A DNA stretch of 64,000 bases from Streptomyces camelliae (GTDB taxonomy: Bacteria > Actinomycetota > Actinomycetes > Streptomycetales > Streptomycetaceae), in assembly GCF_027625935.1 (NCBI RefSeq), contig NZ_CP115300.1, positions 6,572,001 through 6,636,000 of the forward strand. The letters are read 5' to 3'. The notes beneath the pieces were generated by a model. That model saw nothing but the letters and a program-made list of their open reading frames with translations, made no database searches and had not been told where the DNA came from. How positions within the stretch are numbered: the first letter of the stretch is position 1; the number at the start of each line of letters is the position of its first letter. Position numbers and translations under genes: made by a program. This document shows, one piece after another, positions 25,903 through 34,241 of this stretch.

Positions 25903-27441
25903 TCAGCCCAGGTCACCCGCAGCGGTCAGCTCCGCCAGCCGCACCAGCGTCCGCACACCGGAACCCGTGCCTCCCTTGGGCGTGTACCCGAACGGACCCC
26001 CCTCGTTGAACGCCGGGCCGGCGATGTCGAGGTGCGCCCAGGTGATCCCCTCGCCCACGAACTCGCGCAGGAAGAGACCGGCGACCAGGCCGCCGCCCAT
26101 CCGCTCACCCATGTTCGCGATGTCGGCCACGGTCGAGTCCATACCCTTGCGCAGGTGCTCCGGCAGCGGCATCGGCCAGGCCGGCTCGCCGACCTCCTCC
26201 GCCGCGTCGTACACCGCGGAGCGGAACGCGTCGTCGTTGGCCATGACCCCGAACGTCCGGTGGCCCAGCGCCAGCACCATCGCGCCGGTCAGCGTGGCGA
26301 CGTCCACGATCGCGTCGGGCTTCTCCTGCGAGGCCGCCCACAGCGCGTCGGCGAGCACCAGCCGGCCCTCGGCGTCGGTGTTGAGCACCTCGACGGTCTT
26401 GCCGCTGTACATGTGCAGCACGTCACCCGGGCGCACCGCGGAGCCGGAGGGCATGTTCTCGGCCAGCGCCAGCCAGCCGGTGAGGTTGACCTCCAGGCCG
26501 AGGCGCGCGGCCGCGACGACGGCGGCGAACACGGCGGCCGCACCGCTCATGTCGCACTTCATCGTCTCGTTGTGCCCGGCCGGCTTCAGCGAGATGCCGC
26601 CCGAGTCGTAGGTGATGCCCTTGCCGACGAAGGCCAGGTGCTTGGTCGCCTTCGGGTGCTTGTACGACAGCTTCACGAGGCGCGGCGTCGCGGCCGAGCC
26701 GCTGCCGACGCCGAGGATGCCGCCGTAGCCGCCCTTGACCAGGGCCTTGTCGTCGAGCACCTGAATCTTCAGGCCGTGCTCCTTGCCCGCCGTCTGCGCG
26801 AGCTCGGCGAAGGCGGCGGGGGTCAGGTCGTTCGGCGGGGTGTTGATCAGGTCGCGGGCGCGGTTCAGCTCCTCGGAGACCGCGACGGCGCGGGCGAGGG
26901 CGCCCTTGTGGGCGGCGTCGCGCGGCTTGCCGCCGAGCAGCGCGGCCTCGGCCAGCGGCGCCTTGCCGTTCCTGGCCTTGGCGGAGCCGTTCCCGGCCTC
27001 CTTGTAGACGTCGAAGGCGTACGCGCCGAGCAGCACGCCCTCGGCGATCGCGCCGACGGCACCCGGGCCGTCGACGGGCAGCGCGAACGCGGCCTTCTTG
27101 GACCCGCTGAGCGCCCGCGCGGCCACGCCGGCGGCCCTGCGCAGCGCCTCGGCGTCGTAGCCACCGTCGGTGTCGCCCTCGCCGGGCCGGGCGCCCAGGC
27201 CGACCGCCACCACGAGCGGGGCCTTGAAGCCGGCCGGGGCCGGCAGCTTCGTCAGCTCGCCCTCGGCACCCGAGGCGCCGAGAGTCTCCAGGACGCCGGC
27301 CAGCCGGCCGTCGTACGCCTTGTCCACGGCCTCGGCGCCCGGCGCTACGACAGGGCCCTTGGCGCCCTTGGCGACACCGATCACGATCGCGTCGGCCCGC
27401 AGGCCGGGCGCCGCGGCGGTGCTGAGAGTCAGAGCAGTCAC
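25903..27441 (-). CDS. pepA: Leucyl aminopeptidase (M17)
   Basis: A 512-residue cytosolic dinuclear-metal peptidase. The M17 signature NTDAEGRLVLADAL is present, as are the metal-binding stretch GKGITYDSGGISLKP (with Lys and Asp ligands), MKCDMSGAAAVFAA and WAHLDIAGPAF near the end. The N-terminal third is the usual less conserved domain. It removes N-terminal residues from peptides and turns over protein fragments. Mycobacteria also keep pepB close to the E2 gene. The upstream 372-base gap probably holds its promoter. Confidence 0.95.
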   Translation of the reverse strand: MTALTLSTAAAPGLRADAIVIGVAKGAKGPVVAPGAEAVDKAYDGRLAGVLETLGASGAEGELTKLPAPAGFKAPLVVAVGLGARPGEGDTDGGYDAEALRRAAGVAARALSGSKKAAFALPVDGPGAVGAIAEGVLLGAYAFDVYKEAGNGSAKARNGKAPLAEAALLGGKPRDAAHKGALARAVAVSEELNRARDLINTPPNDLTPAAFAELAQTAGKEHGLKIQVLDDKALVKGGYGGILGVGSGSAATPRLVKLSYKHPKATKHLAFVGKGITYDSGGISLKPAGHNETMKCDMSGAAAVFAAVVAAARLGLEVNLTGWLALAENMPSGSAVRPGDVLHMYSGKTVEVLNTDAEGRLVLADALWAASQEKPDAIVDVATLTGAMVLALGHRTFGVMANDDAFRSAVYDAAEEVGEPAWPMPLPEHLRKGMDSTVADIANMGERMGGGLVAGLFLREFVGEGITWAHLDIAGPAFNEGGPFGYTPKGGTGSGVRTLVRLAELTAAGDLG

Positions 27442-27813
27442 GGTGGTGAAATCTCGCTTCCGATGTGAAGTTGCTGTGGCCGATATGGGGTGGGTCGACC
27501 GGGCCCGAGAGCCGACCCTAGGTCCACGCCCTGGGACAGGTGGCCACCGGGGCCTTCACCCTGTCGGCGAACACCCGGGACGAGCCTACGCGCGTGCGGG
27601 CGTTCGCTCATTCCTACGGGCGTTCACCTGTCCGTGGCGTCATGGTCACTTCCGCCCCCTGAGCACCGGTGACCTGAGCCACACTCATCGCGTTCCGGTG
27701 GGCCATCGGGCCGCACCGGCAGCGCATGTCTCGCGCTTCTCTTCGCTTTCTCGCTGCTCCTCCGCGTCCCGCCACGGGCCCGGCGCGGAGGCCTCTGGGG
27801 GGAGGAACCTGTC
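27442..27813. other. Intergenic region between pepA and the deacetylase gene
   Basis: A 372-base gap between divergent genes. Short open frames here show no ribosome site and no family match. It should hold promoters for both neighbours; GGGGGGAGGAA at 27796-27806 is the ribosome site of the deacetylase gene. I see no clear repeat or operator. Confidence 0.5.
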
Positions 27814-29853
27814 ATGACTCATCGCCCGCGCCGCTGGAGAGCGGCCGGCGCCACCGCCACGGCCGCCGGACTGCTCACGCTGGGGCTCACCGCGCCGGGC
27901 GCGTCGGCGGCCACCGATCCACGCATCGACCTGCGGGTCCTGGTCGTCGACGACGGCGCGGGGCCGGTCGGCGCGATCACCGCCCAGCTGAAGAGCGAGG
28001 GCGTCCCGTACACCACCGTCGACCTGGCCGACCCGAACCGTCCCGCCGTCACCGCCGCCTTCCTCGCCGACACCGTCGACGGCCGGCCCCGGGCGAAGTT
28101 CCAGGGCGTGGTCCTGCCGGACGAGGCCCCGTTCGGCGCGGGCTCGGCCGAGCAGACGGCGCTGGAGACGTACGAGAAGACGTACGGGATCCCTCAGGTG
28201 GACGCGTACACCTGGGCGCATCCCGAGGTCGGCCTCGACTACACCGACGCGGGCGGCTACGCGGGCACCCTGGACGGCCGCACCGCCGATGTCACCGACG
28301 CCGGCCGGGCGGGCCCCTTCGGCTATCTGCGGGGCTCCTTCACCTTCGAGGACAACTCGCCCTCGGTGCAGGAGAGTTACGGCTATCTCGCGCATCCCCG
28401 CACCGGCTTCACGAGTTACGTCGACATGCCCGTGCCCGGCGGCACCGGCACCGGCAGCCTGCTCGGCGAGTACGCCCACGACGGCCGCCGCGAACTGGTG
28501 GTGACGTTCGCCTACAACCAGTACCAGCAGCAGTTCCGGGTGCTGGCCCGGGGCATGGTCGAGTGGCTGACCCAGGGCGTCCACCTCGGGCAGGCCCGCA
28601 ACTACTTCGCCGTCCACGTGGACGACGTCTTCGCCCCGGACGCCCGCTGGGACACCGGGCGCAACTGCACGCCGGGCGACATCGACTGCGGCAGCGGCGG
28701 CACGGACACGACCACGCCGATCCGGATGACGGCGGCCGACGCCCAGTACGCGGCCTCCTGGGAGCAGAGCCACGGCTTCACCCTGGACATGGTCTTCAAC
28801 GCGGGTGCGGGGGAGGAGTGGAAGAGCGAGAACGGCGGCACGGACACGCTGACCGACCAGCTGCTCGCGGACAGGGCCAGGTACCGCTGGATCAACCACA
28901 CCTACACGCACCTGTTCCTCGGCTGTGTGCAGGACACGACGACCGTGCCGTGGTCGTGCGCGAAGAACGCCGACGGTACGACGCAGTGGGTGAGCCGCTC
29001 CGCCATCTCGGCGGAGATCGCGAACAACGTCAACTGGGCCGTCAAGCACGGACTTTCGCTCGACCGCAGCGAGCTGGTGACCGGCGAGCACTCCGGCCTG
29101 AAGACCCTCCCGCAGCAGCCCCAGGACAACCCGAACCTCGCCCCCGCCCTGACCGCCAACGGCGTGCAGTGGACCGCCTCGGACAACTCCCGCGAGTCCG
29201 AGCAGCGCACCGTCACCGGCGGCAGCACGCTCACCGTGCCCCGCTACCCGATGAACGTGTACTACAACGTCGGCACCAGAGCGGAGATGGCCGACGAGTA
29301 CAACTGGATCTACACGTCCAAGGCGGACGGCGGCAGCGGGCTGTGCGAGAACAACCCGACCTCGACCTGCCTGCCCCAGCCGCTGGACACGGCCACCGGC
29401 TACACCGGCCACATCGTCCCCACCGAGGCCCACACCGACCTCGGCCACGTGCTGAGCAACGACCCGCGTCCGCACTACGCCCACCAGTCCAACCTGGCCG
29501 AGGACCGCATCCTGTACCCGGTCCTGGACCGCGTACTCGCCGACTACCAGGCCCTGTTCGCCGACAACACCCCGATCGTCAACCTCCGTGAGAGCGCGAT
29601 CGGCACCGAGCTGCACAACCGCGCCGGCTGGCAGTCGGCCCTGGACAACGGCAAGGTGACCGCCTACCGCATCGGCACCACGGTGACGATCACGGCCCCA
29701 CCCGGCACCCGCATCCCGGTGACGGCACCGGAGGGCACGCGGCAACAACTCCTGGTCGGCACGGACACCTTCGGCACGGCGTACGCGGGGGAGCGCGAGG
29801 CGTGGGGGATGCCGGGGGTGCTGCAGGCGTCGCTCACTTTGAAGCTGCCGTAA
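27814..29853 (+). CDS. Secreted Agd3-like polysaccharide deacetylase (CE18 type)
   Basis: A 679-residue exported protein with a Sec-like signal peptide (RRWRAAGATATAAGLLTLGL, cut near ASA-A33). The middle region has the two metal-site motifs of NodB/CE4-fold deacetylases: HVDDVF (His268, Asp270, Asp271) and NHTYTHL (His362, His366). The layout, with a ~260-residue leader domain before the catalytic domain and the NCTPGD...CGSG cysteine loop, fits the Agd3/CE18 group that partly deacetylates galactosaminogalactan in Aspergillus. It is the first gene of the exopolysaccharide locus and should act on the polymer outside the cell. Family assignment is by motif and neighbourhood, from memory of Agd3. 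Confidence 0.75.
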   Translation: MTHRPRRWRAAGATATAAGLLTLGLTAPGASAATDPRIDLRVLVVDDGAGPVGAITAQLKSEGVPYTTVDLADPNRPAVTAAFLADTVDGRPRAKFQGVVLPDEAPFGAGSAEQTALETYEKTYGIPQVDAYTWAHPEVGLDYTDAGGYAGTLDGRTADVTDAGRAGPFGYLRGSFTFEDNSPSVQESYGYLAHPRTGFTSYVDMPVPGGTGTGSLLGEYAHDGRRELVVTFAYNQYQQQFRVLARGMVEWLTQGVHLGQARNYFAVHVDDVFAPDARWDTGRNCTPGDIDCGSGGTDTTTPIRMTAADAQYAASWEQSHGFTLDMVFNAGAGEEWKSENGGTDTLTDQLLADRARYRWINHTYTHLFLGCVQDTTTVPWSCAKNADGTTQWVSRSAISAEIANNVNWAVKHGLSLDRSELVTGEHSGLKTLPQQPQDNPNLAPALTANGVQWTASDNSRESEQRTVTGGSTLTVPRYPMNVYYNVGTRAEMADEYNWIYTSKADGGSGLCENNPTSTCLPQPLDTATGYTGHIVPTEAHTDLGHVLSNDPRPHYAHQSNLAEDRILYPVLDRVLADYQALFADNTPIVNLRESAIGTELHNRAGWQSALDNGKVTAYRIGTTVTITAPPGTRIPVTAPEGTRQQLLVGTDTFGTAYAGEREAWGMPGVLQASLTLKLP

Positions 29854-29860
29854 GGGGGAA

Positions 29861-29936
29861 GCGCCCCGAAGGGGCGCGGGGCTGTGTCCGACATGCGGCT
29901 GCCGCCGCGTGGGCGCGACAAGCCACAACGGACCGG
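29861..29936. repeat. Dispersed palindromic repeat, copy B
   Basis: Begins with the hairpin GCGCCCCGAAGGGGCGC and continues through GCGGGGCTGTGTC, an ATGCGGCTGCCGCCGCGT segment and AGCCACAACGGACC. It fills the gap between the deacetylase stop (29853) and the PelF-like gene, so it separates the first gene of the locus from the rest. Confidence 0.75.
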
Positions 29937-30014
29937 CAGTCGCCGAACCAACGGAACGAGCCGAGCTCTCAGGCGCCCCAGGGGGACCCAATCCGTACCG
30001 GCCGTCACATAACC

Positions 30015-31511
30015 ATGCTCACCGAAGGCACCTACCCGCACATCCCCGGAGGGGTCAGCACCTGGTGCCACCAACTCATCCACGGCATGCCCGAGGTCGG
30101 CTTCACCGTGATCTCCCTCACCGGCAGCGGACGCGAACCCGTGACCTGGGAGCTGCCGGAGAACGTCCGCCGGCACACCACCGTGCCCACCTGGGGCCCG
30201 CGCCCCGGCCGGGCCCGTCCGCCGTACGGCAGGACCCGGCGCCGCTTCACCGACACCTACGAGCGCTTCCTGCTCTCCTTCCTCGCCCCCGATACCCACT
30301 GCGACTTCGGCGCGGCGCTGTACGACCTGGCCGTCATCGCCCGTGAGGGATGGCTGGCGGCAGCCCTGCGCACCGAGTCCGCGCTCCGCTCGCTGCAGTG
30401 GATCTGGACGATGCCGCACCTGCCGACGGCGGCGGCCCGGCCCACGGTCCACGACGCCCTGACCGCCACCGACCTGCTGGAACACGCCCTGCGCCCGCTC
30501 GGCGTACGCATCCCGGAGGACTCGGTGGCGCACGCGGTCAGCAGCGGCCTGGCGACCCTGCCCGCGCTCGCCGCACACCACCTCGACGGCGTGCCGTTCC
30601 TGCTCACCGAGCACGGCATCTACCTGCGCGAGCGCTACCTCGGACAACGGGCCGACGGCCACCGCTGGCCCGTGAAGGCGTTCCTCCTCGGCTTCTACCG
30701 TGAACTGAATTCGCACGGCTACCGCACGGCCGATCTGATCACACCGTGCAACCGGTACAACCGACGCTGGGAGGAGCGCGGCGGCGCCGACGCCGACCGC
30801 ATCCGCACGGTCTACAACGGCGTCGACCCGCATGCCTTCCCGCACGCGGGCCCCGAACCCGACGTCCCCACCCTCGCCTGGTGCGGCCGGATCGACCCCA
30901 TCAAGGACCTGGAGACCCTGCTGCGCGCCTACGCCCTGGTCCGCGCCGACCTCCCCGAGACCCGCCTGCGTCTGTTCGGCCCGGTCCCGCCCGGCGGCGA
31001 GGCCTACCGCACCCGCCTGGAGAAGCTCGCCGCCGAACTCGGCGTCACCGACGGCCTCACCTTCGAGGGCCGCATCAGCGAGGTCTGGCGCGCCTACGCG
31101 GCCGGCCACCTCGTGCTGCTGTCCTCCATCTCCGAGGGCTTCCCGTTCTCGATCATCGAGGCCATGTCCTGCGGCCGTACGACGGTCTCGACGGACGTCG
31201 GCGGAGTCCGCGAGGCCGTCGGCGACACCGGTCTCGTGGTCCCGCCGCGCGAGCCGGAGAAGATGGCCGCCGCCGCCCTGACCCTCCTCCGTGACGACGA
31301 ACGCCGCCTGAAACTGGGCGAGTCGGCCCGGCAGCGCGTCATCGACCGCTTCACCCTGCGCCGCTCGGTCGACAACTTCCGCACCATCTACCAGGAACTC
31401 GCCGGCCGCCCCCGCCGCTACGAGCCCGCCGTCGAGACGGTCGCCGACTGGACCACGGAACTGCGCGACCCCTGGTACACGAAGAGCGGCACGGACGGGG
31501 GCCGCCGATGA
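30015..31511 (+). CDS. PelF-like GT4 glycosyltransferase
   Basis: A cytoplasmic GT-B enzyme of 498 residues. The N-terminus LTEGTYPHIPGGVSTWCHQL is the PelF hallmark. The DUF3492-type N-domain follows (FLLTEHGIYLRERYLGQR, TPCNRYNRRWEERGGADADR), then the nucleotide-sugar domain with WCGRIDPIKDLETLLRAY and the EX7E motif of retaining GT4 enzymes (Glu374...Glu382, EGFPFSIIE). PelF polymerises GalNAc-rich Pel from UDP-sugars. The first ATG is 30015, but the best ribosome site (AGGGGGA, 29980-29986) lies before an ATC codon at 29991 that would add IRTGRHIT and complete the first beta strand. It overlaps the next gene by ATGA. Confidence 0.88.
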   Translation: MLTEGTYPHIPGGVSTWCHQLIHGMPEVGFTVISLTGSGREPVTWELPENVRRHTTVPTWGPRPGRARPPYGRTRRRFTDTYERFLLSFLAPDTHCDFGAALYDLAVIAREGWLAAALRTESALRSLQWIWTMPHLPTAAARPTVHDALTATDLLEHALRPLGVRIPEDSVAHAVSSGLATLPALAAHHLDGVPFLLTEHGIYLRERYLGQRADGHRWPVKAFLLGFYRELNSHGYRTADLITPCNRYNRRWEERGGADADRIRTVYNGVDPHAFPHAGPEPDVPTLAWCGRIDPIKDLETLLRAYALVRADLPETRLRLFGPVPPGGEAYRTRLEKLAAELGVTDGLTFEGRISEVWRAYAAGHLVLLSSISEGFPFSIIEAMSCGRTTVSTDVGGVREAVGDTGLVVPPREPEKMAAAALTLLRDDERRLKLGESARQRVIDRFTLRRSVDNFRTIYQELAGRPRRYEPAVETVADWTTELRDPWYTKSGTDGGRR

Positions 31512-32977
31512 GCGACCGCACCCGCGTGCGCCCCGGTGTCCCGCACCAGCGCACGCGCCCCGCCTGGGCCCGGCCCGACCCGATCGACGTACTCGCCCAG
31601 GAGCTGGACGCGTCGGTTGCCGGCGCCGTCCACCCGGACGAGATAGCCGCGCTGCTGGAGTCCGACGGCCTCTCCGACGACCAGATACGCGAGCGCTACG
31701 GCGTCCCCGACTCCTTCGCGCTCGCCGAGCAGCTCTACGACCGCGTCCCGCGCCGCCACCCCGAACCGGACGGCCCGCCCCCCGACCCCTGGCGGGTCAG
31801 CCTCCTCGCCTGCCTCCTGCGCGGCCTCGTCTTCGCCCTGCCCGGCTTCGCCTACGTCCTCGGCGCCCCCCTCCTCGCCGGCCCGTCCGGCACCCGCACC
31901 CTGCTGGCGGGCGCTCTGTGCGGCTGGGCCTGGAACCAGGGCCTGGCCCACCGCGCCTACTCCTGGCTGAGCCTCGCCGACCCCACCGCGGCCCGCCACT
32001 GCCTGCTCCTCGGCACCCCGGCCGGCATGCTCCTGGGCACAGCCCTCGCCTTCGCGGCAACGGACCCCGGTCATCCGGCGTCGGTCGCCTTCGCGGCGGG
32101 CCAGTCCTGTTACCTGGGCGCGTCGAGTGCGTTGCTGGTGCTGGGCAGAGAACGTGTACTGCTGATGGCTCTGGCACCGATGACGGTGGGCGCGCTGGCG
32201 GCCTCGGCCCATCCGCTTCCGATGTACGCACGCTTGCTCCTGCTGCTGACGTCGCTCACAGCTGTGGCTGTCCTGGGTCTCTTGGAAGTCGCCCCAGCGG
32301 CAAGCGCCCCAAAGGGGCGCGGGGCTGTGTCTGATATGCGGCTACCGCCGCGATGGGGGTCCCCCCGGGTTCGAGCGAAGCCGAGAATTTGGGGGAGCGA
32401 GCAACCACAACGGCGCCGCAGTCGAACGGCGGCAAAGGGTCCCCGACTGATCTCCTCCCTCCCCTACGCACTGTTCGGCCTGACCACCGGCGCCCTGGTC
32501 GTCTACGCAACCCTCACCGACCCCCCGGCCGAAGCCCAGCGCAGCGCCCTCGCTCTGACGCTCAGCATGGGCCCCGCCGAATACCTCCTGTACCGCTTCC
32601 GCAGCGGAGCCCTCGCCGCCCTGCGCGGCAGCGGCACCTCCCGGGCGTTCCGCCGGGCCACGGCCCGCATCCTGGCCCGCTGCCTCGTCGGTTACCTCGC
32701 GGCGCTGCTCACGCTCGCCCTGGCCACGACCACCGCGCACCCGGCCGGACTGCTCGCGCTCGGGGTGGTGCTGTGGACCGGGCTGCTGTTGCAGTCCTTC
32801 GGAGCCGTGCTCGGCGCCACCGCCGTGTGCGGTGCCGCCGCCCTCGCCCAGACGCTCGCGCTGCTCACCCACACCGGCCGCCCGCACACCGTCGCCCTCG
32901 CCGTGTCGGCGATGGCGGCTCTGGCCCAGTCCGCGCTGGTGTGCGGCCTGCTCGGAAAGGCGACGGCTCACCGATGA
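31508..32977 (+). CDS. Multi-spanning membrane protein of the exopolysaccharide locus, with in-frame repeat insertion
   Basis: A 489-residue protein. The first ~95 residues are soluble (DPIDVLAQELDASVAGAVHP, QIRERYGVPDSFALAEQLYD); then come about ten to eleven hydrophobic helices. Helices at about 98-262 and 318-487 are separated by a basic, non-hydrophobic stretch at about 266-313 (SAPKGRGAVSDMRLPPRWG ... AAKGP), which is the translation of repeat copy C. By position it could export or help polymerise the glycan, as PelG or the membrane half of fungal Gt4c does; no direct homology can be seen by eye. It overlaps both neighbours by ATGA, so translation is coupled. Confidence 0.75.
   Translation: MSDRTRVRPGVPHQRTRPAWARPDPIDVLAQELDASVAGAVHPDEIAALLESDGLSDDQIRERYGVPDSFALAEQLYDRVPRRHPEPDGPPPDPWRVSLLACLLRGLVFALPGFAYVLGAPLLAGPSGTRTLLAGALCGWAWNQGLAHRAYSWLSLADPTAARHCLLLGTPAGMLLGTALAFAATDPGHPASVAFAAGQSCYLGASSALLVLGRERVLLMALAPMTVGALAASAHPLPMYARLLLLLTSLTAVAVLGLLEVAPAASAPKGRGAVSDMRLPPRWGSPRVRAKPRIWGSEQPQRRRSRTAAKGPRLISSLPYALFGLTTGALVVYATLTDPPAEAQRSALALTLSMGPAEYLLYRFRSGALAALRGSGTSRAFRRATARILARCLVGYLAALLTLALATTTAHPAGLLALGVVLWTGLLLQSFGAVLGATAVCGAAALAQTLALLTHTGRPHTVALAVSAMAALAQSALVCGLLGKATAHR
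32304..32450. repeat. Dispersed palindromic repeat, copy C (long form), inside a coding region
   Basis: Starts GCGCCCCAAAGGGGCGCGGGG, passes through ATATGCGGCTACCGCCGCG, carries an additional ATGGGGGTCCCCCCGGGTTC ... GAATTTGGGGGAGCGA segment and ends near ACCACAACGGCGCC; the foreign-looking sequence fades out by about 32450. It keeps the reading frame of the membrane protein without a stop. The same long form appears inverted at 46271-46378. Confidence 0.75.
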
Positions 32978-33624
32978 ACACGCTGCTGGTCCCGTACTAC
33001 GAGCACCCGTCCGTCCGCCCCGCCGAATGGGCGGCGATCCTCGCGGCGGCGCCCCGCCTGTACGGCGTCGTCCTCAACCCCGCGAGCGGCCCCGGCGACC
33101 GCCCCGACCCGGCCTTCGCGGAACTGGCCGCCCGACTGCGCACGGCGGGCGTCACCGTCCTCGGCTACGTCGACACCGGCTACGCCCGCAGACCGTACGA
33201 GGACGTCGTACGCGACCTGAGCCGGCACCGCGCCTGGTACGGCGCCCAGGGCGTCTTCCTGGACCAAGTGAGCACGGGAGTACGGGAGTTCGGGTTCTAC
33301 GAGCGGTTGGCGATGACAGCCCGCATCCTCGGCCACGACCGGCTCGCGCTGAACCACGGCACACCCCCGCACCCCGCGTACGCGGCGCTCGCCGACCTCC
33401 TGGTCACCTTCGAGGGCCCCTGGTCGACGTACCTCCGCACACCGCCGCAGCCCCGCGCCTATCCGGCGGGGGCGCTCCAGGCCCACCTGGTGTACGGCGT
33501 CCCGCCGGGCGCGGACGTGGCCGGTGCGGCGCGGGAGCGGGGCGCCGCCGTGCACTGCGCGGTGCCCGGCGCGGGCGCTCACCCCTGGGGCACACCGCCC
33601 CGGGGGCTGGAGCCCGCCCGCTGA
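32974..33624 (+). CDS. Spherulin-4 / Sph3-like glycoside hydrolase (GH135 type)
   Basis: A 216-residue TIM-barrel-like protein of the spherulin-4 family: LLVPYYEHPS (first strand), YGVVLNPASGPGDRPDPAF, VTVLGYVDTGYARRPYEDV, GVFLDQVS (Asp97-Gln98) and LLVTFEGPW (Glu147). Fungal Sph3 hydrolyses galactosaminogalactan and uses Asp, Glu and a distant Glu; here the second position is Gln. No signal peptide is visible, and the start is fixed by the ATGA overlap at 32974, so the protein appears cytoplasmic or is exported in another way. Its last 46 bases overlap the convergent RDD gene. Confidence 0.8.
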   Translation: MNTLLVPYYEHPSVRPAEWAAILAAAPRLYGVVLNPASGPGDRPDPAFAELAARLRTAGVTVLGYVDTGYARRPYEDVVRDLSRHRAWYGAQGVFLDQVSTGVREFGFYERLAMTARILGHDRLALNHGTPPHPAYAALADLLVTFEGPWSTYLRTPPQPRAYPAGALQAHLVYGVPPGADVAGAARERGAAVHCAVPGAGAHPWGTPPRGLEPAR

Positions 33625-34187
33625 AAGACGCCGCGGACGGAGGTGCCGGCCAGCCGGTCGGCGAGGGAGCGGTGGCCGGGAAAGACCACCGGCAGCGCGT
33701 TGACCAGGAACAGCACCACCGCGGCCGCCCACACCAGCATCGACGCCAGGACGTGCCCCTCGATCAGCAGCACGCAGGCCAGCGCGTACACCGCGACGTC
33801 GGCGGCGGTGGTGACGGCGGCGCGGCGCAGGGCGTGCCGGGACAGCCGCGGGGTGACCCGCAGGCCGAGCAGGCCCTTGCCGAGGGTGCGGCCGAGCAGC
33901 CGCAGACAGGCCCACTGGTAGAGGAAGGTGACGAGCACGAGCGCCCCGAAGGCCTCCTCCACGTCCAGCACCACGGAGTCCCACAGGGACAGCCCGAGAT
34001 GCTCGGAGGCGCCGACGACGTCACCGCGCGAGGTCACCAGGTCCAGGCCGCCCTTCGTGGCCAGGGACGGCACATCGGTGACGAGCAGGGTGACGCGGTG
34101 GAAGGTGAGGAGGGCGAGCAGCGAGGCGGCGCCCACCACCAGTGCGAAATCTATGAACCAGGCCGTGGCACGACGCAGCCTCAACAC
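33579..34187 (-). CDS. RDD-family membrane protein
   Basis: A 202-residue protein starting at GTG 34187: LRLRRATAWFIDFALVVGAA is the RDD start (R..D in the first helix). Further helices follow at about 80-105 (FGALVLVTFLYQWACLRLL), 130-150 and 150-170. The conserved TLGKGLLGLRVTPRLSRHA and FPGHRSLADRLAGTSV are typical of the family. Function is unknown. It converges with the Sph3-like gene with a 46-base overlap. Confidence 0.85.
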   Translation of the reverse strand: MLRLRRATAWFIDFALVVGAASLLALLTFHRVTLLVTDVPSLATKGGLDLVTSRGDVVGASEHLGLSLWDSVVLDVEEAFGALVLVTFLYQWACLRLLGRTLGKGLLGLRVTPRLSRHALRRAAVTTAADVAVYALACVLLIEGHVLASMLVWAAAVVLFLVNALPVVFPGHRSLADRLAGTSVRGVFQRAGSSPRGGVPQG

Positions 34188-34241
34188 GGAGTTCCCCCGA
34201 TCACACCTGTCTTGTCCGTGTACGGGCGATGAGCTTAGCGG

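Noticed and set aside
27726..29591. 621-codon frame overlapping the deacetylase gene
   Set aside because: Same-strand frame shift shadow without signal peptide or motifs; the 27814 frame carries both.
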